DNA from: Alkalibacillus almallahensis
GTDB taxonomy: Bacteria; Bacillota; Bacilli; Bacillales; Alkalibacillaceae
DNA length: 64,000 bases
Assembly: GCF_011761495.1 (NCBI RefSeq)
Contig: NZ_JAASRU010000003.1
Location: 62,001 to 126,000, forward strand
Direction of reading: 5' to 3'
Part shown: positions 25,132 through 33,462 of the stretch, piece after piece
How positions within the stretch are numbered: position 1 is the stretch's first letter
Layout: each line of letters opens with the position of its first letter
Notes under the pieces: generated by a model
The model's input: the letters and a program-made list of their open reading frames with translations, nothing else
The model's database searches: none
What the model was told of the DNA's origin: nothing
Program-made: the position numbers and the translations under genes

Positions 25132-25170
25132 TCCCTCATGTGCGAGTTTAAGCACATGAGGGATTTTTTT
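25130..25170. terminator. Strong bidirectional terminator
   Basis: AATCCCTCATGTGC (25130-25143) pairs perfectly with GCACATGAGGGATT (25152-25165), followed by T-run. It lies between the convergent kinase and transporter genes. Confidence 0.92.
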
Positions 25171-26440
25171 AACAGAATGAATCTTTTGATTTGGGTACGG
25201 ATAAACCGAAGAGTGGCCGTAGATACAGGGCCAAGAATGTTCCCGCTAGAGCTAGAATACCCCAGATATAACCATGCAGACTAAATGATGCAATACCACC
25301 AAAGTAAGCCCCAATATTACAACCAAAGGCTAAACGAGCACCATAACCCATGAATAAACCACCGATCACAGCAGCCGAAACATTCCCTTTCGTTAGGCGA
25401 GTAAATTTAAACAAGCCACCTGCTGCTGATGCGATAAACGCACCTATTATCACACCAAAGTTAAGCACTGTTGTTGAATCCGTTAAAATCGATGCTTCTA
25501 ACGCTTGAGCACTCTCACCTGACCAATAAGCCCAACTTGCGACATCAAAGCCAATAAAGTCTGCTGCTTTCGACCCCCAAAGAGCAAATGCTGACGTGAC
25601 ACCCCACGGTGAACCACGTGTCATAAGTGTAAGTGCGTTTAAGACAGCTAACGCAATCGCTGCTGCGAATAATGGCCAAGAGCCACGGAACAGGCGTTTC
25701 CACCCTTTCGTTGATGGAACTGTCGCCATTTTTGGTGCTTTACGACGACGTTCAATGACAAGCGTCAACCAAGCGATAAACCCAAAAATCGCAATCGATA
25801 ACAACCACGCGCCACCATAGCCGAAACCAGTCGTTTCAGCGAGCGATACAGGTTGGTAAGCTGGTAAATCCTCTGTCCAGAACGGCAAGTGAGCCGCTCC
25901 AATCGTTGAACCTACAATAAAGAATAGTAATGTCACAAGCATTACCGTACGACCGCCACCCACGGCATAAAGCGTACCTGATGCACAGCCACCACCTAAC
26001 TGCATGCCAATTCCAAATAAAAAGGCACCCACTAGTAAACTCACACCAACAGGGGCAACATACCCCGACACTGATATATCAAAAAATGAAATACCAAATG
26101 CTAGAATCGGTGCAAATAAGGTCACAGCCACCGCTAACATCACCATATGCGAACGCATTGCCTTACCATTACCGACCGACATTACCCGACGGAAAGCTGA
26201 CGTAAAACCAAAGCGCGCATGAAATAGTGTATAGCCTAACAAGAGACCAATCACTAATAATAAGGCTTGCACGCCACTATAAGAGACCATCAAATGAATC
26301 ATTAACCCTGCTGCTATAATTAACGCAGCGATAATTAGCTTCATTTGTGGTTTATTTAAACCTGTCTCGTCTTCTTTGACAGTAACAGGGTCTTTTACTT
26401 CATCAACCGGCTGTACTTTTGTTGCCAATTTTAAAACCAC
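25169..26440 (-). CDS. YeeE/YedE-family sulfur-compound transporter (TsuA-like)
   Basis: A 423-residue membrane protein with about ten or more helices and two duplicated motifs. The first has GGGCASGTLYAVGGG near residue 148 and the second FGCNIGAYFGGIASFSLHG near residue 377, each with the conserved cysteine used for thiosulfate passage in TsuA. The N-terminal 30 residues are polar and cytoplasmic. No TusA/YeeD partner is adjacent. It probably imports thiosulfate or a related persulfide compound. It is monocistronic, with an AGGTGG-type RBS. Confidence 0.85.
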   Translation of the reverse strand: MVLKLATKVQPVDEVKDPVTVKEDETGLNKPQMKLIIAALIIAAGLMIHLMVSYSGVQALLLVIGLLLGYTLFHARFGFTSAFRRVMSVGNGKAMRSHMVMLAVAVTLFAPILAFGISFFDISVSGYVAPVGVSLLVGAFLFGIGMQLGGGCASGTLYAVGGGRTVMLVTLLFFIVGSTIGAAHLPFWTEDLPAYQPVSLAETTGFGYGGAWLLSIAIFGFIAWLTLVIERRRKAPKMATVPSTKGWKRLFRGSWPLFAAAIALAVLNALTLMTRGSPWGVTSAFALWGSKAADFIGFDVASWAYWSGESAQALEASILTDSTTVLNFGVIIGAFIASAAGGLFKFTRLTKGNVSAAVIGGLFMGYGARLAFGCNIGAYFGGIASFSLHGYIWGILALAGTFLALYLRPLFGLSVPKSKDSFC

Positions 26441-26532
26441 CTTTTTCTGATAAATTTAATCGGAATTATAATTACATAGATTACTATATTTGCTACACCC
26501 TTGTTTCGTCAATCAAAAAACTTTAAATCACA

Positions 26533-26566
26533 TAAAAAATCTCCTGCTATTTTTTAACAGGAGATT
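26533..26566 (-). terminator. Terminator of the MBL hydrolase gene
   Basis: AATCTCCTG and CAGGAGATT pair, with T-run on the minus strand. Confidence 0.85.
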
Positions 26567-26575
26567 CGGACCCAT

Positions 26576-27514
26576 TTAGGTTTTCTTTAAATAATCCACT
26601 AAACCAAGCGCGCAAACACTCATATCCATCTCAAGCAATTGGTACACCTCATCTTCTCGTGCTACACCAAGACCGTCTAAATGCGCTGCAACACGATCAA
26701 ATAAAGCCTGATGTACAGCTTCAACTTGATGATCTGGTTCTCGTTTCATCGCTTCTTTACTCAGCTCCAAAAATATCGGCAACCAATCCCGCATTAGCTC
26801 GTAAACGACTTGTGGCTCACTCGAACGTCCAAAATGGCCAAAATGAATCGCATCTACTTCAAGCGCTTCGATTCGTCTTAGCGATTCTAACATGGCTTCT
26901 GGGTCAAATTGATTAGGAGATGTCGACGGTAAGACAAAGGTTTCACCATAAGGTAATAAATGCGGATAATAAACGCCGATCGTATCTCCCGTATAAATCG
27001 CATTCGCCTTCGAATCATGAATCGACAGATGATGTTTGGCATGACCTGGTGTATCGTAAAACGTGAGTGTCCGTGAACCAATTGTCAGTTCACTCCCATC
27101 TTCCTGCTCAACTAACTGATCTTCAGGGACAGGCAGAACTGGATCAAACAGTTCATCAAATTGCTCACCGTATACGGCCCTGGCTCCTTGAACAAGTTTA
27201 GTAGGATCAGCTAAATGCCGTTTTCCCCGCGGATGAACATGTACTGTCGCGTTCGGACAACTTTGAAGCAACAACCCTACTCCTCCCGCATGATCTAAAT
27301 GAACATGCGTGACAATAATATGTTTAACATTTTCAGGCGCTTCGCCAATCGCTTCTAACCCTTCAATTAAGAATGGGACTGATGGACTAGCGCTCGTTTC
27401 TATCACCGTTAATGCTTCGTCTTGAATGATATAACTCCCTGTCCGGTTAGATAAATTTAAATCATATACATCTATTAGCGTGACATCTTGACCCAACGAT
27501 TCTAATTTCGACAT
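26576..27514 (-). CDS. Metallo-beta-lactamase-fold hydrolase
   Basis: A 312-residue protein with the MBL core in its first 210 residues: THVHLDHAGG (two-metal HxHxDH motif, near residues 71-80), then GHAKHHLSIHD and YTGDTIG for the further metal ligands. A C-terminal helical extension of about 100 residues ends in a region rich in E and D. It resembles glyoxalase-II-like hydrolases of Bacillus and Staphylococcus. The ATG at 27514 has GAGGGG close upstream. The ATG at 27526 has no RBS. The substrate is unknown. Confidence 0.8.
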   Translation of the reverse strand: MSKLESLGQDVTLIDVYDLNLSNRTGSYIIQDEALTVIETSASPSVPFLIEGLEAIGEAPENVKHIIVTHVHLDHAGGVGLLLQSCPNATVHVHPRGKRHLADPTKLVQGARAVYGEQFDELFDPVLPVPEDQLVEQEDGSELTIGSRTLTFYDTPGHAKHHLSIHDSKANAIYTGDTIGVYYPHLLPYGETFVLPSTSPNQFDPEAMLESLRRIEALEVDAIHFGHFGRSSEPQVVYELMRDWLPIFLELSKEAMKREPDHQVEAVHQALFDRVAAHLDGLGVAREDEVYQLLEMDMSVCALGLVDYLKKT

Positions 27515-27737
27515 CTTACCCCTCATTTCTTAGATCTTTTCTAGTTATATCATTCGTTTGTAAAGGCTTATTTTCCTTCTTAATGAAAGATCTTTTCCAT
27601 TTCAAACTTTATTTGATTGATTTTGAACGGATTATAGGAATTAAATAATTTAATTTTGGTAATATTAGTATCTATTAACTGCATAATTTCTAGTTATATG
27701 GTATTATTTAACTACTCTTTTTGTAGGAGGTTACTTT

Positions 27738-28217
27738 ATGGGACCATTAAGCATCAGGCCTGCAGGACCAAACGACTTTAACACGATTGATGACATCATC
27801 CATATCAATACAAATGATTCATCAAGAAAAAATGGTTACCCGTTTTTATCTAATGTTAAAGACCTAGAAAAGGCTATCGAATCCTATCAAAATCATTTCC
27901 ACCATTGTGCTATGATGATCTATTTAAACAAGGATTCCATAGGATTTACGGGGTTGCTTTATGAAGAGGGGGACTATGAGGCATGGGTAGTCGGCCCGTA
28001 TTTGAATAACCTCTATTATTCAACCACCTTAATACAAATCGTGTTAGAAGAACTTCTGCATTTAACCTATAACACCTTCACAACGATTTATTTACATGTC
28101 CCAACAGAAAACGAAGCATTAATGGAAGCTTGTAAACGAGTAAATATGGATGTTTTTAAACAGGAAGACCATCACTTTACATTTGCAGCTTCATTAAAAA
28201 ACACGCTGACTCTTTAA
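27738..28217 (+). CDS. GNAT-like acetyltransferase, putative
   Basis: A 159-residue protein starting LSIRPAGPNDFNTIDDI, the usual beginning of a GNAT fold. The acetyl-CoA loop normally reading QxxGxG/A is poorly preserved (GPYLNNLYYSTTLIQ), so it is a divergent or inactive member. TIYLHVPTENEALMEACKRVNM fits the later helix-strand region. The RBS is AGGAGG. It is monocistronic with a strong terminator. Assignment is by pattern only. Confidence 0.55.
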   Translation: MGPLSIRPAGPNDFNTIDDIIHINTNDSSRKNGYPFLSNVKDLEKAIESYQNHFHHCAMMIYLNKDSIGFTGLLYEEGDYEAWVVGPYLNNLYYSTTLIQIVLEELLHLTYNTFTTIYLHVPTENEALMEACKRVNMDVFKQEDHHFTFAASLKNTLTL

Positions 28218-28235
28218 GTCAGCGTGTTTTCTTTT
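28197..28235. terminator. Bidirectional terminator
   Basis: AAACACGCTGACT and AGTCAGCGTGTTT pair around CTTTA, with T-run on plus and A-run on minus. It covers the ends of two convergent genes. Confidence 0.88.
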
Positions 28236-28467
28236 ATGATGCATCTAAATAAATCACATTGCTTGCGTTTTCATTCAAGCTCATTTCTACATGACTTCCA
28301 TCAAGGTCCTGGCTAGCGCCACCACCGAACATTGGGAAGACATAGAAGACTAAGAAACCTAAGATTAATAGCGTAATAATAATTGCGGTTACTGATTTAA
28401 TCGCGGTTGCTCCTGTGCGACTTGGTTCTTCATGTTTTTCAACATACTCTTTTTTCTCATCAGCCAT
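28234..28467 (-). CDS. Small single-pass membrane protein, 77 residues
   Basis: The product has a charged N-terminus (MADEKKEYVEKHEEPSRTG), one membrane helix (about residues 24-46), a GGGAS linker and a short extracytoplasmic tail. I chose the ATG at 28467, preceded by AAAGGAGG, over the start at 28500. I do not recognise a family. Confidence 0.65.
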   Translation of the reverse strand: MADEKKEYVEKHEEPSRTGATAIKSVTAIIITLLILGFLVFYVFPMFGGGASQDLDGSHVEMSLNENASNVIYLDAS

Positions 28468-28619
28468 GATTAAACCTCCTTTAATTAGCTTTATATTCAT
28501 GAATTACCCTTCCCAGCCCTCAGCTTAAACTACATTTGTCTAATTTGTGACAAATGTCCTAGTTACACATTTGACCTGGTTTTGCATATCGTATTAGTGA
28601 CAACTTAAGGAGGGATTAC

Positions 28620-28973
28620 ATGAACCCATACATGAAATCAAATGAAGAAGAGCTTCACAACCTTTGCAGCCAACATCAGATGCATTTTGTTCATCTTGAA
28701 ACACAGGATGGTCAATTGTTCGACGGCATTGTTGATGAAGTGGATGATCAAAGTGTCGTCTTAATCATGCCATGGGGCGATATGGAACAAGAGCGATTTA
28801 ATGGTGGTTACGGGCAAGGCTACGGCGGTCCTGGATACGGCCAAGGATACGGTCAAGGATACGGTCAAGGATATGGCGGACCACGCCGTTATCCGAGACG
28901 GTTTAGACGATTTAGACGTCATCGCTTTCCGTTCCGCTTCTTGAATCGAATTTTCTTCCCTTTCTTCTACTAA
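28620..28973 (+). CDS. Glycine/tyrosine-repeat protein with Sm-like N-terminus and Arg-rich tail
   Basis: A 117-residue protein in three parts. Residues 15-55 (VHLETQDGQLFDGIVDEVDDQSVVLIMP) look like the small beta-barrel found in several Bacillus coat-related proteins. Residues 61-88 are tandem GYGQ/GYGGP repeats encoded by 12-bp DNA repeats (28804-28877). Residues 89-117 are very basic and aromatic (RRYPRRFRRFRRHRF then FPFFY). Such GY-rich and RF-rich composition is seen in spore-coat and surface proteins, but a role is not established. The RBS is AAGGAGGG. Confidence 0.7.
   Translation: MNPYMKSNEEELHNLCSQHQMHFVHLETQDGQLFDGIVDEVDDQSVVLIMPWGDMEQERFNGGYGQGYGGPGYGQGYGQGYGQGYGGPRRYPRRFRRFRRHRFPFRFLNRIFFPFFY
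28804..28877 (+). repeat. 12-bp tandem repeats encoding GYGQ
   Basis: Near-identical units GGTCAAGGATAC (variants GGGCAAGGCTAC, GGCCAAGGATAC) repeat in frame within the glycine-rich protein gene. Their number could change by slippage. Confidence 0.75.
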
Positions 28974-28980
28974 TCTTCAC

Positions 28981-29046
28981 AACCACCCATACGTATTCGC
29001 CTTTACTTGCATCTTATGTAATAAGGCGATACGAAGGGTGGTTTTT
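28981..29046 (+). promoter_or_regulatory. Terminator-like hairpin that occludes the RBS of the SGNH gene
   Basis: AACCACCC (28981-28988) pairs with GGGTGGTT (29036-29043). An inner stem pairs CGTATTCGCCTT with AAGGCGATACG. A T-run (29042-29046) follows. The AAGGGTGG RBS of the downstream TTG start (29050) is part of the 3' arm. It could end transcription of the glycine-repeat gene, or act as an attenuator or RBS switch for the SGNH hydrolase. Confidence 0.75.
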
Positions 29047-29049
29047 AAT

Positions 29050-29697
29050 TTGGAAGGGACTATTTATTACCGACCATTAGGCGATTCATTAACACTCGGG
29101 ACTGGAGCGTTTTTTCATCGCGGTTTTATTCATTCATATAGTAATGCCATCACCAATGTGCTGAAACAGCCTGTTCGAACAGAGGTGTTTGCACGTCGTG
29201 GCATGATGAGTTGCGAATTAAAATACATGTTACATGATCCCGCTATCCATAAACGATTAGCTCCAGCTAATATCATTACGATCACGATTGGTAGTAACGA
29301 TTTACTAGAGGCTCACGATCATTTTTTAAATACGTTTAATCCCGTTATTTTTGAGCGGGCAGAAGAAACTTTTTATAAAAATTTGATTGAAATCATTTGG
29401 ACGCTTCACTTCATTAAATATTATCACCCTTCACCTTATTTCATTCGGATAATTGGGTTATACAACCCGTTTCCCCACTTACCTTATAGCGCCTTTTGGA
29501 TCAATCGATTTAATGCTATCTTACAATCGATGGAATCACCACTCGTTCGCTATGTTGACGTTTTAACGCCCTTTTCGATTAGGGGCCGCCGCGTACTGTC
29601 TTTTGGTGGGGTACACCCTAACCGCAAAGGTTATCAATTAATTGCTAAAAAAATAAATGAAACAGGGTATGAACCTTTGAGTTATTTGCAACTTTAA
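29050..29697 (+). CDS. SGNH/GDSL-family lipase or esterase
   Basis: A 215-residue hydrolase. Block I is PLGDSLTLGTG (residues 9-19, with the nucleophilic serine in GDSL), block III TIGSNDLLE near residue 78, and block V GGVHPNRKGYQ near residue 193 (catalytic D/H region, here G-V-H). There is no signal peptide. The start is TTG at 29050, as GDSL lies only nine codons in, with AAGGGTGG as RBS. That RBS is inside the terminator-like hairpin. It lies directly downstream of the glycine-repeat gene. Confidence 0.8.
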   Translation: MEGTIYYRPLGDSLTLGTGAFFHRGFIHSYSNAITNVLKQPVRTEVFARRGMMSCELKYMLHDPAIHKRLAPANIITITIGSNDLLEAHDHFLNTFNPVIFERAEETFYKNLIEIIWTLHFIKYYHPSPYFIRIIGLYNPFPHLPYSAFWINRFNAILQSMESPLVRYVDVLTPFSIRGRRVLSFGGVHPNRKGYQLIAKKINETGYEPLSYLQL

Positions 29698-29704
29698 ACA
29701 TATT

Positions 29705-29730
29705 AAAAAAGACCCGATGAACTCGGGCCT
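29705..29730 (-). terminator. Terminator of the DsbA-family gene
   Basis: GACCCGA and TCGGGCC pair around TGAAC, with T-run on the minus strand. Confidence 0.7.
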
Positions 29731-29739
29731 TCACAATAT

Positions 29740-30447
29740 TTACTGACAATTGTCGTCATCACAATATTCGGTTTTCGATGGTGTGTGCATCATTTGAAGT
29801 TTCGGTTCTTGTTTTTCTTCTTCATATACTTTTTCAAGTACTTCGACAAATGTCTCCACAGGTTGAGCGCCGCTTACGGCATATTTTTCATTGAAAACGA
29901 AGAAAGGAACACCTTGAACCCCAATATCGCCTGCTTCTTGAATATCTCGGTTTACATTAGAGCGATAAGCACCTGATTGTAAGGCATTCAGCGCTTCTTC
30001 ACGGTCTAAACCAACTAATTCAGCGCGATCGGCTAAAACTTCTTCATCATTCATATCTAAACCCTCTGTAAAATACGCCTGCATGAGTGAATCATTGAGG
30101 GCGTTGCCTTTACCTTCTTGTTTCGCAAACTGAATCAAGCGCTGCGCGTTCAACGTATTCGTTGGAATAATCTGATCCATATTAAATGTTAGTCCAACCT
30201 CTTGTGCTTGTTGAGCCATTTGTTGATTCATTTCACGACCTTGTTCATACGGAACATCATACTTCGTCGCTAACATTTCATGAATATCTTGGTACTGACC
30301 TGGTTTAGCGTTTGGATCTAATTGGAAACTCTTAAATGCAACTGACACGTCATCTTGATTTTCAAATTGCTCTAGCGCTTGCTCGAATCGGCGCTTTCCT
30401 ATATAACAGAACGGACAAACCACGTCCGACCAAATATCTACCTTCAT
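29740..30447 (-). CDS. DsbA-family oxidoreductase (FrnE type)
   Basis: A 235-residue thioredoxin-fold protein with an inserted helical domain. The active site CPFC is in WSDVVCPFCYIGKRRFE (C13-C16). The cis-proline loop is VQGVPFFVFNEKYAVSGAQP near residues 176-195. A cysteine near the end (CDDDNC) might be a second redox or metal site. The FrnE group is cytoplasmic and works as a disulfide isomerase/chaperone under oxidative stress in Deinococcus. I start at the ATG at 30447 after AGAGGAGG. It is monocistronic. Confidence 0.88.
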   Translation of the reverse strand: MKVDIWSDVVCPFCYIGKRRFEQALEQFENQDDVSVAFKSFQLDPNAKPGQYQDIHEMLATKYDVPYEQGREMNQQMAQQAQEVGLTFNMDQIIPTNTLNAQRLIQFAKQEGKGNALNDSLMQAYFTEGLDMNDEEVLADRAELVGLDREEALNALQSGAYRSNVNRDIQEAGDIGVQGVPFFVFNEKYAVSGAQPVETFVEVLEKVYEEEKQEPKLQMMHTPSKTEYCDDDNCQ

Positions 30448-30528
30448 AAAACATGCCTCCTCTGACATCGATTCACCCCTTATTATTAAGGATAGAGGCT
30501 TGTGAAATCAACTGATTTGATTTCACAC

Positions 30529-30561
30529 AAAAAAGAGCGCGACCTATTCAGTCGACGCTCG
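30529..30561 (-). terminator. Terminator of the SpoIIAA-like gene
   Basis: GAGCG, GAC and GTC, CGCTC pair with a small bulge, with T-run on the minus strand. Confidence 0.65.
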
Positions 30562-30586
30562 TGGTTTTGTATTATGTTTGTATAGT

Positions 30587-30955
30587 TTAATTCGCTTGCA
30601 AGAATGACAGGGCATCATCGTCTGATTCAAAATGAAATTCATTATTATGGTTGGATTCCTTTGCAGTACGATTTAACTGCATCTTGGCTATACTTCCCTC
30701 TACAATAACAGCCGCTCGATTCATCCCAATGTCTAATAACCATTGCTGGTGCTTAACTAACTCTTTTTGAGCGTCTTGTACGAAAACCTTAACACCTCTC
30801 ATATTAACCATGACATCGAATTGATCTGGGTTTAATTGTTTAACCGCCTGTTCAATGTCAGTATTAGCTTTTTGAATATCTTCCACTGAAACATTTCCTA
30901 TCCATTCAATTTTGATAATACCCTTTTTTCGGTCTATCACATCTACCTGGTACAT
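30587..30955 (-). CDS. SpoIIAA-like (STAS-fold) domain protein, putative
   Basis: A 122-residue cytoplasmic protein. The opening strands (YQVDVIDRKKGIIKIEWIGNVS), helix (VEDIQKANTDIEQAVKQL), and central strand FDVMVNMRGVKVF followed by a helix match the SpoIIAA-like/STAS pattern. No conserved phosphorylatable serine stands out. The ATG at 30955 follows AAGGTGA. Partners are unknown, as no anti-sigma or RsbT-like gene is near. Confidence 0.5.
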   Translation of the reverse strand: MYQVDVIDRKKGIIKIEWIGNVSVEDIQKANTDIEQAVKQLNPDQFDVMVNMRGVKVFVQDAQKELVKHQQWLLDIGMNRAAVIVEGSIAKMQLNRTAKESNHNNEFHFESDDDALSFLQAN

Positions 30956-31317
30956 TTTGACCACTCACCTTCGTATAATTTATGTATAATCTATACCCCC
31001 TTCAAACTTTTTAAAACCTTTTTCCTGATATTTTTAGTTCTTTTTTCTTATTTGTTAAGGGTTTTCGGAATATATAGTGGAATTACTTTTTTAGAGTTTG
31101 AAAACAATGGATGCTTAAATCGAATTATTGGATGGTGAAATTTGATAAACACCCCCTGAATATTTATCGAAGCATCTCTGTCTAAAAAGAGATGTGTTTT
31201 TTTAAAAATACATTGGTAAAACAACAATAATCTATTAATTATTAATAATAATTTATTGCAAAACAATAAAATGTGTATTAGGGTAATAATAACGATAAAT
31301 AAGTGGGGTGCTTTTTA
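30956..31317. other. AT-rich intergenic stretch with a possible gene remnant
   Basis: The plus strand reads YSGITFLEFENNGCLNRIIGW before a TGA at about 31128, which looks like the end of a SnoaL/NTF2-like protein, but there is no start or upstream body. A terminator-like hairpin at 31165-31204 follows. The rest is AT-rich and holds the promoter of the next gene. Confidence 0.3.
31165..31204 (+). terminator. Terminator-like hairpin behind the possible remnant
   Basis: CATCTCT and AGAGATG pair around GTCTAAAA, followed by TGTTTTTTT. Confidence 0.6.
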
Positions 31318-31794
31318 ATGAAACGGGGATCAACGCTCTTTTTAAAGGTAGTTGTTTTTCTTATTGGGATTACGGTACTTGCTTTGTGTATATTTTTGTT
31401 ACCTTGGTTAGCAAATTATACCGCAGATATGTATCCAGAGTATGCTTATTTGCAATATCCTGTATTAATTGGTTTGTATGTAACTGCAATACCGTTTTTC
31501 TTTGCTTTATATCAGACTTTAAGACTTTTAAACAACATTGATAAAAACAATGCTTTCTCGAAGTTTTCAGTAAATGCTTTAAAGAATATAATATACTGTG
31601 CGAATGCCATTAGCATTTTATATGTAATAGGTAGTATTTTTCTTATATCACAAAATTCCTTACACCCTGGAATAGCACTTGCAGGATTTACAATTATCTT
31701 TGCTTCATTTGTGATTGCAGTTTTTTCTGCCGTTCTTCAAAAGTTGTTTAAAAATGCCATAGAAATAAAATCAGAAAATGATTTAACGGTTTGA
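31318..31794 (+). CDS. DUF2975 membrane protein
   Basis: A 158-residue membrane protein with four helices (about residues 8-30, 50-70, 95-115 and 120-143). The segments RLLNNIDKNNAFSKFSVNALKNI and the helix pattern match the DUF2975 family, nearly always encoded next to a small HTH regulator as here (10 bp gap). Function is unknown. The ATG at 31318 has GTGGGGTG upstream. Confidence 0.8.
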   Translation: MKRGSTLFLKVVVFLIGITVLALCIFLLPWLANYTADMYPEYAYLQYPVLIGLYVTAIPFFFALYQTLRLLNNIDKNNAFSKFSVNALKNIIYCANAISILYVIGSIFLISQNSLHPGIALAGFTIIFASFVIAVFSAVLQKLFKNAIEIKSENDLTV

Positions 31795-31804
31795 GGTGAA
31801 AAAT

Positions 31805-32026
31805 ATGGCAATTAAAATTAATATTGATGTGATGTTAGCAAAAAGAAAAATGAGTGTAACAGAACTATCTGAAAAAGTTGGAATCACTATGGCTAATATT
31901 TCTATTTTGAAAAATGGAAAAGCAAAAGCGATTCGATTATCAACTTTAGATACTATTTGTAAGGTTTTGGATTGTCAGCCTGGGGATATTCTTGAATATC
32001 AAAGTGATAATGATACCCAAGAATAA
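31805..32026 (+). CDS. Small XRE-family helix-turn-helix regulator (YozG type)
   Basis: A 73-residue single-domain Cro/C1 regulator: MSVTELSEKVGITMANISILKNGKAKAIRLSTL holds the HTH and the KNGKA turn, and a CQPGDILEY end is typical of the YozG-like group paired with DUF2975 membrane proteins. It starts at the ATG at 31805, with GAGGTGAAAA as RBS, just behind the DUF2975 gene. It may regulate its own operon, perhaps sequestered by the membrane partner. Confidence 0.85.
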   Translation: MAIKINIDVMLAKRKMSVTELSEKVGITMANISILKNGKAKAIRLSTLDTICKVLDCQPGDILEYQSDNDTQE

Positions 32027-32064
32027 ATTATCAAATTATTAATTTGATAAGGGGTTGAGAATTT

Positions 32065-32479
32065 ATGAAGAAATCGTTACTTTTATCAATTTCATTTTTG
32101 GTAGTTATGTTTTTATCGGCTTGTACGGATAATTCTATGGAACCAAATAAGAATAGCATGATTTTAGTTAATAGAAATCAGCATTGATAAAATTACAGAC
32201 GGTATAAGTAATGCTGATGGTTCAAAAATACAAAAAGAAGACACACTTAGAAAAGACTATATTGATCAAGAAGTCTTTGACTTAAAAGGAGAAGCAACAT
32301 TTGAATTTGTGTTAATATGTAATGAGGAAATTAGAATACCCTTGAAAGAAATTACACTTGAACTAATGACGAACAAAGAATACCTCTTCGAAATTACTGG
32401 TGATTCGATGGAGTTGCCTGGCTCGAACCGTGCCCCGGTAAAGGAAACACGGCGATTGCTTCAGCATAGCCGATGTTGA
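32065..32479 (+). pseudogene. Broken lipoprotein gene
   Basis: An ATG at 32065 with AAGGGGTTGAG upstream opens a clear lipoprotein signal with lipobox LSAC (Cys at residue 19). The frame stops at 32185-32187 after 40 residues. A second frame, from about 32174 (EISIDKITDGIS), carries on to a TGA at 32477, giving about 100 more residues. This fits a single frameshift near 32175. The last 20 codons run through GC-rich repeat-like DNA (32412-32470), so the 3' end is also altered. It follows the DUF2975/HTH pair and may have been part of that operon. Confidence 0.65.
32412..32470 (-). repeat. Fragment of the dispersed GC-rich repeat
   Basis: GGCTCGAACCGTGCCC followed by GGTAAAGGAAACAC resembles the reverse strand of the element at 39247-39453 (GGCTCGAGCCGTGCCC, then GGAAAGCGTCCACC). 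It is shorter and decayed and runs into the end of the broken lipoprotein gene. Confidence 0.5.
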
Positions 32480-32533
32480 GCTTATGTCACATAGAACCAA
32501 GCGAAGTATTTTGATGGGGCGTCATCATAGCAT

Positions 32534-32584
32534 AAAACCCTAACGATTTAATTTTTTCAATTAAATCGTTAGGGTTTTATTTTG
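32534..32584. terminator. Strong bidirectional terminator before metQ end
   Basis: A perfect 20-bp stem, 32534-32553 with 32559-32578 (AACCCTAACGATTTAATT arm), around a short T-rich loop, then T-rich DNA. Confidence 0.92.
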
Positions 32585-32616
32585 CAATATTAACTTTTGT
32601 CTCAGCCTCTACCTTA

Positions 32617-33435
32617 TTACCAACCAATTTCCTCTAAACTAGCTGAAACTGGAATCAATGCATTGTCATACAAATCTACAACTAATTCATGAACGCGTTC
32701 TTGTTGATGAATTTCTCCAATTCGCTGAATAATTTCACGATCAGCATTATCTTCACGTGCCGCAATAATATTAATATATGGTGTTGCCGTATCACCTTCT
32801 ATAAAAATCGAGTCTTCATTCGGTTGAAAACCGGCTTCACGCGCTACACCGTTATTAATTAATGACACATCAACATCGGGCAGGACTCGAGGTGTCTGTG
32901 CAGCAACGATCGGCTCAAATTCAATATTTTTAGGGTTCTCGACCACTTTATCTAGGTCACCATAACCATTAAAACCTTCTTCAAGCGCGATCACCCCAGC
33001 TTCTTCAAGTAACAATAACGCACGCCCCATATTGGTTTCTTCTTTCGGTAAGGCAACTGTACCACCTTCTGGAATATCCTCAACTGATTCATGTTTCTCC
33101 GAATAGATTCCCATAGGAGCTATGTAAGTTGTCGCAACAGGCTCTAAGTCTAAATCATGTTCTTTAATAAATTCATCAAAATATGATACCGTCTGAAAAG
33201 CATTAATATCGATATCACCATTCGCTAACGCCTGATTCGGTCTAACATAATCGGAGAACTCAACAAGCTCAACTTCGACACCTTCTTCTTCCTCGACAAT
33301 CTCAGCTATTTCTTCCCATAAAGGGACTCCAGAACCGTTTAAGCCTACCTTGATTGTTTCATCTTCAGACCCACATCCTGCTAAAATAATCGTAATCAAT
33401 AATACACCTAATGTTATTTTAATGTTTTTACTCAT
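32617..33435 (-). CDS. metQ: Methionine ABC transporter substrate-binding lipoprotein
   Basis: A 272-residue lipoprotein of the NlpA/MetQ family. The signal ends in the lipobox LAGC (Cys21). Mature motifs include VELVEFSDYVRPNQALANGDIDINAFQTVSYFDEF near residues 54-88, the usual ligand-binding region, and NNGVAREAGFQP. It captures D/L-methionine outside the cell and delivers it to MetI. It is the last gene of the metNIQ operon, 27 bp after metI, with GAGAGGGAG as RBS. The operon is under the SAM-I riboswitch upstream of metN. Confidence 0.93.
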   Translation of the reverse strand: MSKNIKITLGVLLITIILAGCGSEDETIKVGLNGSGVPLWEEIAEIVEEEEGVEVELVEFSDYVRPNQALANGDIDINAFQTVSYFDEFIKEHDLDLEPVATTYIAPMGIYSEKHESVEDIPEGGTVALPKEETNMGRALLLLEEAGVIALEEGFNGYGDLDKVVENPKNIEFEPIVAAQTPRVLPDVDVSLINNGVAREAGFQPNEDSIFIEGDTATPYINIIAAREDNADREIIQRIGEIHQQERVHELVVDLYDNALIPVSASLEEIGW

Positions 33436-33462
33436 TTTGAAACTCCCTCTCTATTTTTAAAT

